26,202 bases of DNA, from positions 917,953-944,154 of the forward strand of contig BFEA01000123.1 in NCBI GenBank assembly GCA_003427395.1. The letters are read 5' to 3'. Within the stretch, counting starts at the first letter, position 1, and the number at the start of each line of letters is the position of its first letter. The notes under the pieces are model-generated. The model saw nothing but the letters and a program-made list of their open reading frames with translations, was not told the DNA's origin and did not search any database. The position numbers and the translations under genes are program-made. Below, one piece after another: positions 8,880-17,859 of the stretch. Source of the DNA: Chara braunii. Its lineage: Eukaryota; Streptophyta; Charophyceae; Charales; Characeae.

Positions 8880-8921
8880 TCGGTCCCAGATTACCATGAT
8901 GGGACTCGGTCCCAGATTACC
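8874..8921. repeat. 22-bp perfect direct repeat
   Basis: The 22 bases at 8874-8895 recur exactly at 8900-8921 (period 26). Each contains GGGAC/GTCCC around TCG, a 5-bp hairpin. Confidence 0.9.
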
Positions 8922-9013
8922 TGGGCCGGGACCGGCATGGTAGGGCGGCCAGATCAAATGAAATTTTTAGCAGTACTTTTGCCTTTTGAGTGAGAATTTG
9001 GGATGGCTTCAAA

Positions 9014-9170
9014 ATCCTGGGCTGATGTCCCACAAGCCCAAAGGATTGCGTTGAGCCGTTGAGCGGCTGACTCTGGACGTGTCCGTGGACAGGTGCAGAA
9101 TTTTGTGATTGATCTGCTTTTCCCCATCTCTGCCTAAAACCCATCCAGATTCGAGTGGTCAAATCCATAT
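9014..9170. mobile_element. Foldback element, copy 2, degraded
   Basis: Read on the minus strand, it carries AATCTGGATGGGTTTT, GCAGAGATG, AAAGCAG, TTCTGCACC, GTCCAC and ACACGTCCAGA in the same order as the inside of the element at 8605-8787. Its left end, CACAAGCCCAAAGGATTG, resembles the terminal arm of that copy. The other arm is weak. Confidence 0.5.
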
Positions 9171-9205
9171 GGTCAGCTATCCAAAGAAGCCAGGATCGTT
9201 GTGAG

Positions 9206-9270
9206 AGAATCTTAAAACTTTTTTTTTTTTTTAGAATCTTAAAACTTTTTTTTTTTTTTTTNTTTTTTTA
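9206..9270. repeat. 13-bp direct repeat separated by poly(T), with an N
   Basis: AGAATCTTAAAAC occurs at 9206-9218 and 9233-9245, each followed by a T-run. The second run holds the window's only ambiguous base (9262). It is either a poly(A) insertion with target duplication or an assembly stutter. Confidence 0.75.
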
Positions 9271-9279
9271 AGGGCGATG

Positions 9280-10185
9280 GCCTTGAGGTATTATCATCGG
9301 ACTAACCAGCCCAGGTAAATTCAATCTTGTGTCTAATCTGACAACGGTGGCCTTTTCAGCCCAGGGTGGCCTGATAGCCTTCAGGGAACCCCCAACAAAC
9401 TTAGCGCTGAGGGGCTCCTTTTTGTTTCCAGAAAGAAGAAAAAAAAAAGTCTTTATATTATTAACGGGCCCTTTTTAGAGACTCCTTTTTTTTTTCTTTT
9501 TTTTTTTGTTTTGGGCCTCTTGTCCCCAGTCTGCCCCATTAATTTCAAGAGATGCAAAGTCCAACTTGAAGGTGCTCTTTTTGCCAGCTCCACATGTAAC
9601 CTTTTCAGTGCTTCATTTATTTTATTAATTTTTATATTTATTTTTCGGATTTTTCCTTTCCATTTTCGGTTTTTTCCCCTCCACCCCCAACAAATCCGTA
9701 CATTCTCCACAGGTAACCTCTGGCCCCTTCGCCAGCTGCATGCAACACGTTTCTACTCAGACTACTCCCTTGCAGAAAGGACTCATGTGCCCGCAATCTT
9801 GATTCCTGACCACTGATCTCGACAATCTATGAGTGGAAACACAAAACTCGAGTAGGTGGGACCCAGGGCCTAGGCAGCACAAGGAAGTTATAAGAGCGAA
9901 TTTCGGCACAAGCCGCGCAACTCAATCTTCCCGGATACACAAGTTGCCCAGCTCTCTAATCTAAGGGGCTCTCGCCGCACCACTGTCGAAAAGCCCAAAT
10001 TTAAAGCTGAAAAATTTGACTGCTGTCAGAATAAATTCGACAGCCGCCCTCTCTACAGCTTGCCCCTTTTTAGCCACACAGCACTGTTGTAGAATGGATG
10101 CACTTGTGGATGCAAGATGGAAAATTTAGAGATGAACGCGCCTGGCAGATCCCACTTCTTTTACGACGGCCACTTTCAGGGAAAA
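9280..10185. other. No recognisable gene
   Basis: T-rich tracts near 9480-9510 and 9620-9680. CTCGAGTAGGTGGGACCC near 9850 weakly resembles the 7.1-kb repeat. The 5' edge of the LINE must lie at the right end, but no target duplication marks it. Confidence 0.45.
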
Positions 10186-10186
10186 C

Positions 10187-12701
10187 TTGGGAATCCGGTC
10201 CCACTTGTTTCTGCGGAAGCTGGAGGTGGCCCTGCATTGTCGCGGATGTAGAAATGCCGTCGTATGTGGAACCGCGAGCACAATTAAAAATCTGGGGAGC
10301 AACACAGTCTCGGACCTTTATTGGTTCCTGAAAAGACAGGCAGCATTAGCTGCACTTGAACACCATGAAATTCAAATTGAGGAACAGCGTAAAGAGTGGC
10401 TGAAAATAAAGGGGATGATAAATTATGACCGCATGTCTAAGGACACGTTCCGAGCACTCGTGAAAGCACACACTCGTCCATTAATGAATCGAACTGGAAC
10501 ACCCCTTTTCACTGACTGCCCCCCCGGCTGAGAACACAATCCAAATGTGTGATTATGCCAAAGAGTACTTCAGCGATATGCTCACTACTCGCCGCCCTTT
10601 TGATCAACTGAACACTGACTTACGGGACTTCTCAGAGTTCTGGAACTTGAACCTCTCAGATAAGAAGATTCCGCTGCATGTCTCGTTGAATCTCGACCAC
10701 CCCCTCTCAGAGGAGGAACTTAAGTTAGCAGCGCAGGCCATGGCCAAAGGGAAAGCCCCAGGCCCAGATGGCCTGCCAATTGAGTTCATTTTGACCTTTT
10801 AGGAAACCTTTGCCGCGATATTTACGTCACTGTTCAACAATGTGCTCATAGGGGAGGACCTCCCCCGGGGCATGGTGGAAGGAGCTATCTCCCTGCTCTA
10901 CAAAAAAAGATAAAAAAAGGATATAAGGAACTGGTGTCCAATCTCCTTGCTGAACGCAGCGTATAAACTGTTAGCCAACTAAGCCAAGGCGCTAGCCCTG
11001 TGGATAGCGACACATCTACCACATCTGACAGGACAGGAACAAGGAGTCTTTGTCAAAGGCCGGTCCATCCATGAAAACATCATCACCACCGTCCAGGCAG
11101 TTGAGGTAATTGCAAAAGAAAATAGGGATGTGGCGATCCTTCTCCTTGATACGGAGAAGGCATATGACAAAGTTGGTTGGTCTTTTGTACTAACTACCTT
11201 AGAGCATATGAAGTTTGGCAAGAACATATGTAGATGGGTGCGGGGGATGTACTCCCAAGCCACAGCATCTGTGATGATCAACGGTCACTGATTGGACTCT
11301 TTTAAACTAACAAGATCGCTGCGTCAGGGGTGCCCGTTGGCCCCGTTGCTGTTCGTAATACACCTTGAAGTCCTCCTTGACAACCTTAGGTTCAACCCGC
11401 AGATTCCTGGCTTGAAAATTAAACAGAATGTGGAATGGAAAGTAGGAGCCATCGCTGATGATCTAACTATCTGCGTGGAAAACTCCCCACAAGCATTGAA
11501 TCAAATTTCTCACGTTCTCAACTCGTATTGCTCCCTATCAGAGGCTTCGATCAATTGGTCCAAGTCCGTCTATTTATTGCCATCCTCTCATTAGTTGTGC
11601 GTGGATTGGGGGATGAAACGAGTGTCAGGAGATTCATTTGAATGCTTCTTGGGCGTTCAAGTGTCAATGGCAGATTGCTCAGAGTCACAGGATCGACTGT
11701 TGGAAGAGAAAGTGCGGTCAAGAATGGCTAGCTGGAATTGGCCATACCTTCATTGTCTGTTTGGCCGTGCCCTCCTAGTCTCAACTTCTGCCTTTTCGAT
11801 ACTGTGGTATGTTCTGACCATTCATTGGTTGAGCGATGCAGCGTATACCCGGATCAGATCAAGAGCCAGGAAGCTGATTTGGAAACCGGAAGCTGGAGAA
11901 GATCAGGGATGCTTGAACAAAGTGGCCTGGGAGACTATAGCCACTCCAAGAGAAGAGGGAGGCTTGGGGCTGCTAGACCCCAGACTGCAAAATATAGCAG
12001 CCCTGGCAAAGTGGCCCATTAGAGCAGTCATGGGTTCGCAGGGCAGACTGTGAGTCACGTTAGGGGAATATATCTTAGGCAAAGAATGGAACTTGGCTAA
12101 CCCCAAGGACGTTTTGTCCTGCTTTCTCAGTGAATTATTTGTGAACAGACGGCCCAGATCTGTTTTCTGGCGGTCCATTCTACGGGCCAGGAAACAAATC
12201 AGGCCGCATTACTACTCAGAGCCACAGACGCCAACGGAGGTTTTCAACGAATGCCTTTTTGATAACCCCCATATATTGGACTCAAAGGGCTTACCCTTTT
12301 CCGCAGGCGAAGGTCCAAATCTATTTGGTAAACGATGGATGGAAAAGGGGATCTTCAGAATACGGGATATATGGAATCTGGGAAAAGGGGACTGGGTCTC
12401 AGTAGAGGAGTTGAGAAGGAGATATCCATATCTAAGGGAGGCCCATGAAAACCTGCAGACCTTAACTGAAGCAATCCCACAAGACTGGAAATCTCAGCTG
12501 TGCCGAAACGACTGGTTGCAGGAAGGGAGCTGGTACATGCACAAGGACTATTCTCAGGACTCAAGAATCTGCAGATTTCTGCAGAAAGATGAAGCAGGCG
12601 AGTTAATTTTTCAGCTGTGGATGCAGGAACGGACCTGGGAAGAAATGGTCCCCTTGAGGTTCGAGAACGAAGGCATTCTGACCCACACTGTCAGACCTTA
12701 G
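10187..12701 (+). pseudogene. LINE ORF2, reverse transcriptase region, disrupted
   Basis: The enzyme would copy LINE RNA into DNA at a nicked target. Visible parts: an N-terminal linker (EEQRKEWLKIKG), the GKAPGPDGLPIEF motif near 10750-10795, the NWCPISLLNAAYKLL stretch near 10930-10975, motif A LLLDTEKAYDKVGW with its Asp at 11148-11150, RSLRQGCPLAPLLF near 11320-11350, and the catalytic AIADDLTI with the Asp pair at 11457-11462 (usual AFADD, here Ile for Phe). A frameshift falls at the C-run near 10517-10523, after which the frame is shared to 12701. Stops are at 10800-10802, 10911-10913, 10980-10982, 11289-11291, 11592-11594, 12051-12053 and 12699-12701. Catalytic residues survive but the product cannot be made. 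Confidence 0.85.
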
Positions 12702-12711
12702 GGAGTTTGTT

Positions 12712-13581
12712 GTGGACGAGAACATCGACCGGTTCAATGTGGCCCGTCCGCGCCTTTGTATGCCAGGGTGGTCTGTGTCAGACGTAACGATACATCCTAT
12801 GAGATGGTCCTGGATTGTGAAGACAGCACATGCGACGGTGAATCTGCGGCTTCATCAATATACCCCGAAGTGGGGGGTCCGCATTCTGAGACAGCATGCA
12901 AGACAGAAACCTATTGCGGCAGTTCGGAAAGCCAGGTCAGATCTGGCCTTAAAGAACTACACTGAGGAAGAATACAGGATTCTTTGGCATCAGTTGCAGA
13001 AGCTCCCCTCTCAACGTCTGGCCAGTCTCCTATGGACGCAATCGCTACTTGTCATCCCCTCTGCAGCCTTTATGGCGGGAAGGGGAATGGATGTGCAGCT
13101 AAGTTGTGCTCGGTGCAAGTGGGCGTGGGAAACTACTCGCCACCTGTGGCTGGACTGCCCTTTCTCTAAGCATATCTGGTCCTGGTGGCGCAAGCATTGG
13201 AAAGACCTGAAGATCTCCAACATGGAATGGTCAGATGACTACATTCTAGACGGTATCCCAGAAAAAAAAGGGGCAGCTGGCACGGCGGAGGTGTATTTGG
13301 CCCAAGTCTTCAGAGCGGTGCTGCTAACTACTATTTGGGAAGAAAGGAATGGCCTTGTTTTTCGCCAGGAGCGGATTCCGGATGCAGTTCTGAAAAGCAA
13401 GATCAAGACACAATTCAGGCAGTGCATTTGGGCAGACTGGCATAGGAAAGCAAGGTTAGGAGTTTCATCTACAGGAACAGAGTGGTTCTGGAGTACATGG
13501 GGCCACAAGGGAAGATTGGTGGTGCGGGACAACAAAGGAAAGCTGTCGGTTACCTCGTGGTTAACAATAGGGCCGTCGTAG
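12712..13581 (+). pseudogene. LINE ORF2 C-terminus with zinc knuckle (zf-RVT type)
   Basis: An uninterrupted 289-codon frame, one base out of register with the preceding part, so a frameshift lies near 12700. Residues about 132-149 give CARC, then ETTRHLWLDC (Cys-x2-Cys ... His-x4-Cys, 13105-13158), the zinc-binding knuckle found C-terminal to reverse transcriptase in plant LINEs. The tail is Trp-rich (WSWWRKHWKD, ADWHRKARLG) and the stop is at 13579-13581. The GTG at 12712 is only the first in-frame start-like codon after the shift and need not be a real start. Unlike the reverse transcriptase part, it has no internal stops. Confidence 0.8.
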
Positions 13582-13835
13582 GCCCTATGATTTGGTTACT
13601 GTTTGGCCGGAGACAGCCATCTGGAAAGACTGCTTTATAAGTAATATCCAAATAGGCATATCTCCCGCCTCCCTTGTTCTGTTTCTGTAAGATTTTAAAG
13701 CTAAACTGGGTAAGGCTCCCAGATATTATCAGGAGAGGCTGCTTTGATTAGTTAGTTGTAGTGATATCTTCTCCCCTAGTCTGATAGGAATTTTGGTCCA
13801 GTTTTAACCTTTTTTTTGGAGTTGCTTGCAGGGGT

Positions 13836-13854
13836 GCTGGACCCGGTTTCCAGC
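13836..13854 (+). repeat. CCCGGTT stem-loop in the LINE 3' region
   Basis: GCTGGA and TCCAGC pair perfectly around the 7-nt loop CCCGGTT. The same loop, with different but still paired stems, recurs at 22157-22173 and 23635-23653. Confidence 0.8.
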
Positions 13855-13920
13855 TGGCCCACAGGAGGCCTCTCTCAGTTTGTACCGGGTTGAGATGTTG
13901 AGGGATTTTTTTTTTTTGGC

Positions 13921-13975
13921 GCGCCACGTGTCGGTTGTAAATTCATACACAACAAACCCCACCAACACATGGCGC
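13921..13975. repeat. Inverted repeat next to the LINE end
   Basis: GCGCCACGTGT (13921-13931) and ACACATGGCGC (13965-13975) pair at 10 of 11 positions, with an inner GTTGT/ACAAC. It starts right after the T-run and may be the LINE insertion target or a small foldback. Confidence 0.7.
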
Positions 13976-13979
13976 AATA

Positions 13980-14544
13980 TATCCTGGTAAGCACCCTCGA
14001 TTGCCCCCTGAATGAGGAAATCAGCTGCTCATCTCTATGGAATTGAAATACCCTCTCCGAAACCCTTATCGTCTACTAATAAGGGGGAGGGGAATCCGAA
14101 GCCGGGTTTCTAGAATCTAATAAAACGTCAGCACAACACATAGCCAAATCTCTTTAATCCACAAAGGCAGTAATACCTATCTGTACTGCTCCATGCTGCC
14201 GTAAGAAGTCATTGTTTATTGCAAATTCGCCAGATCCACAGCAATCATCATCAAAATCATATACCCGAACTGGCGAACAAAATCATATCAAATTGCCATC
14301 AACTACCTCCCCCCCGATTCCCAAGATTCGTAAGCGCGTTTCAACCGGGGAGGTAAAAGCTCTGCCTATCCTACCCCTTCCCGCCACCAACCCCACCCCC
14401 ACAATCCCGCGCCCTGTCCCTGTTCAACGCACATCCCAATCGCCCAACCCACTCGCGCCCCTGACCCCAATCGCGCCCCACAGCCCACAGAAACGAAATG
14501 AGAATGGAAGAAGAAAACTGGGAAGAGAGAAGCAACCGGATCAC
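13980..14544. other. No independent gene seen
   Basis: The plus-strand 229-codon frame beginning at 14212 is Pro/Ser/Thr-rich low complexity and overlaps the better minus-strand candidate. This stretch would hold the intron or downstream part of that candidate. Confidence 0.4.
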
Positions 14545-14550
14545 ACTTAC
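14545..14550 (-). promoter_or_regulatory. Candidate 5' splice site
   Basis: The minus strand reads GGAA, then GTAAGT: a full consensus donor hexamer at the end of a protein-like frame. Confidence 0.4.
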
Positions 14551-15508
14551 TTCCCTACCAGTGTCTTCCCCAAGTTCGGTGTCATTGCAAGTTTCATTGT
14601 TGCATGCTATGTAGTTGACCTTGTTGTTGTTGTTGTTTTCATCGCAGCGACCGTCGTCATTCATAACCACATCGTCAGCAGCAAGGCCGACCACAGTATC
14701 GTCATCGTCATCCTTATGAAAACGCTCATAGATCTCGGCACACAGGCCCCGCCGCTCCTCAAGGCCCCCGCCTCCGCGACTTATGAAGTTATGAGCGCAT
14801 TCAAGCATAGTCGATCCGCACATTCCACACATTGTCAAGAGGGCAGCCCCTCTCCCTGCCCCCTTGCCTCGTCAGCCTGCTCAAGCAGCCCCCATTGCTG
14901 AACAGAGCTCAACGTATTCGATGACCTCGCTGCTGCAGATAGTGATGTCATCGTCGTGGATGTCATTTTTGGCAATACAACCGCTGATGATGTAGCTGTA
15001 CTCGATGTCAATTCCGTTATTGCCGTAGTTGGTGAAGTTAATGTTGTTGATGATATTATGAAAGATGTTGGAGGTATTGATGCTGTCTGTATCTCTGTGC
15101 TTGGCAAACCACACGCATGTCCTCTCGCCAAAAGGTCAGAGAACTTGTCTTTAATCTGCTGCACCAACTCCACGCAGTCGTAGAAAACGGCGATCGCCCA
15201 CGCTCTATCATGCAGTCATGAAGAGATCAGTTCATAGAGCTCATCATCCAACCCATCATAGGTCTCCTCTCCCTCCAGCAGACGTATGGCAGAACCGCAT
15301 TTGCTTGGCACAGCGTCGCATGCATCTCCTCCAACTGCAGTTTATAAGTCATCGCAAGGGACAACGCAGACACTTCCTCAGTCTCCATGGCCCCCTCCAT
15401 CGTTGCTGATAAAATTTTGAAGCCGCCACCACTAAACGTCGTCGTATCCAATCGTTCCACGGCTGGCGCTACCCCTGTCCGCGCGTCGCGGGGCACGTGC
15501 GTCACCAA
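14551..15508 (-). pseudogene. Unrecognised protein-coding remnant in three frames
   Basis: Three successive minus-strand stretches read like protein. First, 15508 to about 15300 (MTYKLQLEEMHATLCQANAV). Second, another frame to about 15125 (YDGLDDELYELISS, stop, then AWAIAVFYDCVELVQQIKDK). Third, from about 15115 down (FTNYGNNGIDIEYSYIISGC, ITICSSEVIEYVELCSAMGA, two stops, then LLTMCGMCGSTMLECAHNFI and an Asp/Asn-rich segment ending ETCNDTELGEDTGRE). The last stretch stops exactly at GTAAGT (14550-14545), a consensus 5' splice site. The stops at 15216-15218 and near 14880 are all TGA, each one C-to-T step from CGA. It is either a decayed gene or a gene with small introns I cannot place. No family is recognised; the frame changes may also be assembly errors. 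Confidence 0.45.
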
Positions 15509-15548
15509 CAGCAGACGCCACGTAGCAAAACACCACTAACGTCTGCTG
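15509..15548. repeat. 9-bp perfect inverted repeat
   Basis: CAGCAGACG (15509-15517) and CGTCTGCTG (15540-15548), with a 22-nt loop. Confidence 0.75.
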
Positions 15549-15598
15549 GGCGCGCGCACAGGCCTAGCACCCGGGGAAACCCCCCCGGGACACTAGTC

Positions 15599-15661
15599 GA
15601 GCCAGCGGCCCAAGCGTTGCCGGACCGGCAGCTGCGGGGCGCTAGCGCTTGCGGCCGGCTC
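15599..15661. repeat. GC-rich nested inverted repeat
   Basis: GAGCCAGCGGCC then CAAGCG on the left mirror CGCTTG then CGGCCGGCTC on the right, imperfectly. An inner GCCGG/CCGGC adds a small hairpin. The DNA from about 15480 to 15680 is markedly GC-rich. Confidence 0.65.
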
Positions 15662-15719
15662 TGGGGAAGGAGAAGTTCCCGGCCTCATTTCCTTGTTTCA
15701 ATATAAAATCGGCAACTTC

Positions 15720-15746
15720 AAAAAAAAAAAAAAAAAAAAAAAAAAA
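15720..15746 (+). repeat. A27 homopolymer
   Basis: Follows TATAAAATCGGCAACTTC. It is possibly a retroposon tail, but no target duplication was found. Confidence 0.8.
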
Positions 15747-15752
15747 GCGGTA

Positions 15753-15970
15753 GTTCTTTCGAAAATGGAGGGACACCAACCCGGTACTGCCCGCCCTTTT
15801 TTTTGTTTTTTTGTTTTTTTGTTTTTCTTTGCATGTCTGCCATTCTTCCCCGTATGGTTCGTGAAAGTCCCTGCCTCTTCAGCGATGCGGGACGCCGGGA
15901 TCCAAATTTTCTTTCATGGACGATGCGGCTCAGCTCTACTGAAAGCGGTTCTTTTTGGTTCTTTCGAAAA
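15753..15970. repeat. 13-bp direct repeat pair
   Basis: GTTCTTTCGAAAA at 15753-15765 recurs at 15958-15970, each preceded by AAGCGGT at a slightly different distance. It could be a target duplication around about 190 bp that includes a TTTTTTTG-repeat, or a local duplication. Confidence 0.6.
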
Positions 15971-16436
15971 AGAGAAGAGGTGGAATCAGACTCACACTCA
16001 CTCACCAAATTTCGAGGAGAAGTCGATCGCGCAGCCGAGCGAGGACTGTTGAAAGCGTACTAGGAGTAGAAGGCTGGCTTGGGATTCAACAACTTTCGGA
16101 AGGAGGTGCGGAGAAGCATTCTCCGACAAATTGCAAATTTTTGTCCCGTCCCAATTTCGACAGGCTGTGTGGCCAAGAGAAACTATATTTCTTTCTTTTT
16201 TTCTTTCTTTCTTTCTTTTTTTCTTTTTTTTCCTTTTTTGTTAAGGGTCTTGTGCAAGGCCTCTATCCCACCGGGATTGAGGTTTTGCCTGCTGGCTACT
16301 CCGTCTATTCGGTGGGGACTCGGGAGAATCACCTGCTGGAAACCTGGTCGAAAATCGTGTTTTCAACTTTTCAACAGTGGTGTGGCAAGCCCCTAATCTT
16401 GCGCTTGAGCTCACAGAACCTTAAATGTCAATGCTG
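15971..16436. other. No recognisable gene; TTTC-type low complexity
   Basis: T/C-rich simple sequence at about 16190-16240. The flanking sequence shows no motif. Confidence 0.5.
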
Positions 16437-16438
16437 GA

Positions 16439-16513
16439 GGACTACTATAACAGGCTTTTTTTTTTTTTTTTTTGGTGTTTGGGTCCTTTGGGACAGTGGG
16501 ACTACTATAACAG
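16439..16513 (-). mobile_element. Tiny poly(A) retro-insertion with perfect 15-bp target duplications
   Basis: GGACTACTATAACAG at 16439-16453 is repeated exactly at 16499-16513. Between them are 45 bp. On the minus strand these read about 25 nt containing the GTCC/GGAC hairpin around CAAA, followed by A18 and GC. A-tail, length and duplication size fit LINE-mediated insertion of an extremely 5'-truncated template in minus orientation. The template family is not recognised. Confidence 0.85.
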
Positions 16514-16948
16514 TGCCAATGTGAAATATGATTGAGCATATCCTTCGTACATTGTGCAAGCTGTCCTGGACTTTGCAGATAGATTGCTCGCGAACGTAGG
16601 TTTCCTTAGGCCTCTGGTATGGTGTAGCTGCCATAGATAATAAATAGCCTGATGGCTTAATACCGTCATAGAGAGGAAAATACAACGTACTAGTCTGAGG
16701 TTACGGTCGCAGCATAACCACATCGCAAAAGAGCCCGAAGTAACCCCCTCTACAGACCTTCTCCTCTATGCCACTCATCAGTCTGCGTTCAGAGAGATCC
16801 CTCCATTCCAATAAATACTCATTTGTAGAATACTCGAGCTGGGCACAGGCTCTCCCGCCACAGTCAAGACCGAAGTATCGGCCAATTTCGGTCTTAAATG
16901 CGGTGTATAAAAATTCTCGTGAAGGCGCTTGCTCTCCACCTAGCGGAC
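16514..16948. other. No recognisable gene
   Basis: No motif, repeat or convincing frame. The minus-strand frame 16701-17180 runs across the edge of the LTR-like copy and is unlikely to be real. Confidence 0.5.
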
Positions 16949-17158
16949 TGTGACGCCCAACCTCACGCCCAGCGCGACTTCCTGGTCGGAGTGTGGGTGG
17001 GCCTGGAAGTGCGAAGAGGGGTGTGCCAAGGATTTTTGGAAAGTGGGGTTGGAGTCTCAGGTCGGAACTGAGATCTCCTGTGACAAGTTTCAGGGATGCG
17101 AATGCAGGAGGAGGATAGATGCGGATCGGAGTCCTGCTGTAGGCCTGGGAACGCTCGG

Positions 17159-17698
17159 CTATCGCCTCCAATGGTTCCATCTTCTGGGTCGTACGCGTAT
17201 CTGGTGAACCGTCGGGACGCTATGGCTATCTCGCTGATTGACCAACTGTCGGCGCCGAACGTCGCAGGCCTCGGAATCCGACGCTGCTGGCCTTAGTCGA
17301 AGGCTGTGCGCTCGTCGTTCTTCCTCCGAGCGGGTTCGCCGGATGAAGCCGGAAGCTCGGTACTCGTGGTCCTGCAAGCACTCCGAGCACGGGGGTTGGG
17401 GCCAGTAGGGGGTGATGGTGAGCCAAGGGACAATGGTGAGGGAGTGGTAGGGTAGGATGAGGTGATAGGGAGGAAACTCGGTGCCTATGATGATAATCCC
17501 GGGTTTTGCGACGACGTGACACATGTATGGGTTAGAATAGTGAGGGGGATAGGGAATACGCCCGAAGGCCTGATCAAGGTCCCACTCGCAGATTCGTTCG
17601 TCCCCGTTAAGTAAGTGAAGTTCGGGGGTTCCGTCCTGGGCTGTGCAGACAAGCGAGAGTGCTCCCAATATCCCCGAAATTCCCGATCCCTCAAACAC
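17159..17698 (-). CDS. Second copy of the LTR-associated ORF
   Basis: A 179-codon frame whose residues about 65-108 run from PGIIIIGTEFPPYHLILPYH to PPCSECLQ, matching the frame at 3904-4380. The N-terminal part, including WDLDQAFGRIPYPPHYSN, aligns only loosely, and the C-terminal part is Arg-rich and unlike copy 1. The shared segment is hydrophobic with alternating Ile/Val and a conserved PYH..LT.V.W pattern ending in Cys-x2-Cys. The start is uncertain: the first in-frame codon used is not ATG, and an overlapping frame begins at 17736. Function unknown. It may be inactive. Confidence 0.4.
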   Translation of the reverse strand: MFEGSGISGILGALSLVCTAQDGTPELHLLNGDERICEWDLDQAFGRIPYPPHYSNPYMCHVVAKPGIIIIGTEFPPYHLILPYHSLTIVPWLTITPYWPQPPCSECLQDHEYRASGFIRRTRSEEERRAHSLRLRPAASDSEACDVRRRQLVNQRDSHSVPTVHQIRVRPRRWNHWRR

Positions 17699-17798
17699 TC
17701 ACGGTCAGTCATGTAAACGGGGGCGTCGACATTCATGCTGCGAGTTGGGGTGGAACATCGGGCATTCGAGATTTAGTCGAGTTTAGGGTTCACGGACG

Positions 17799-17839
17799 CG
17801 TGTGTAGGCAGCGATCACCTCCGACCGAACTTACACACG
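17799..17839. repeat. Inverted repeat of LTR-like copy 2
   Basis: CGTGTGTA (17799-17806) pairs with TACACACG (17832-17839), the counterpart of the stem at 4551-4595. Confidence 0.7.
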
Positions 17840-17859
17840 TATACACGAACTCTGTCCTT

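Larger units (their letters stand above)
10187..13917 (+). mobile_element. Non-LTR retrotransposon (plant L1-type LINE), 5'-truncated
   Basis: It spans a broken ORF2 and about 335 bp of 3' region. The reverse transcriptase core and the C-terminal zinc-knuckle domain are present, in the order usual for plant L1-like LINEs. The apurinic endonuclease that should precede them is not visible, so the copy looks 5'-truncated or degraded beyond recognition. The 3' region contains a CCCGGTT stem-loop (13836-13854) and ends in a T-run at about 13906-13917, not a plus-strand A-tail, so the true 3' end is uncertain. No target duplication was found. Confidence 0.8.
16949..17850 (-). mobile_element. LTR-like block, copy 2 (candidate solo LTR)
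   Basis: Homologous to 3651-4600 in the same orientation. It begins on the plus strand with TGTGACGCCC, so on the minus strand it ends ...CACA, a plausible LTR terminus. Copy 1 meets its primer-binding site close to this point. No gag or primer site follows here, consistent with a solo LTR or a truncated element. The opposite end is not resolved and no target duplication was found. Confidence 0.45.

Noticed and set aside
13906-13917. The T-run as the LINE's poly(A) tail.
   Set aside because: The LINE is on the plus strand, so its tail should be A. The T-run either belongs to the flank or reflects an unusual 3' end.
5881-13920. A shared GGCGCGCCAC at about 5879 and 13918 as a repeat family.
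   Set aside because: The match is about 10 bp of GC-rich palindrome with no flanking similarity.
14212-14901. A 229-codon plus-strand frame.
   Set aside because: It is Pro/Ser/Thr-rich low complexity with no domain, and it overlaps a minus-strand candidate with more protein-like composition.
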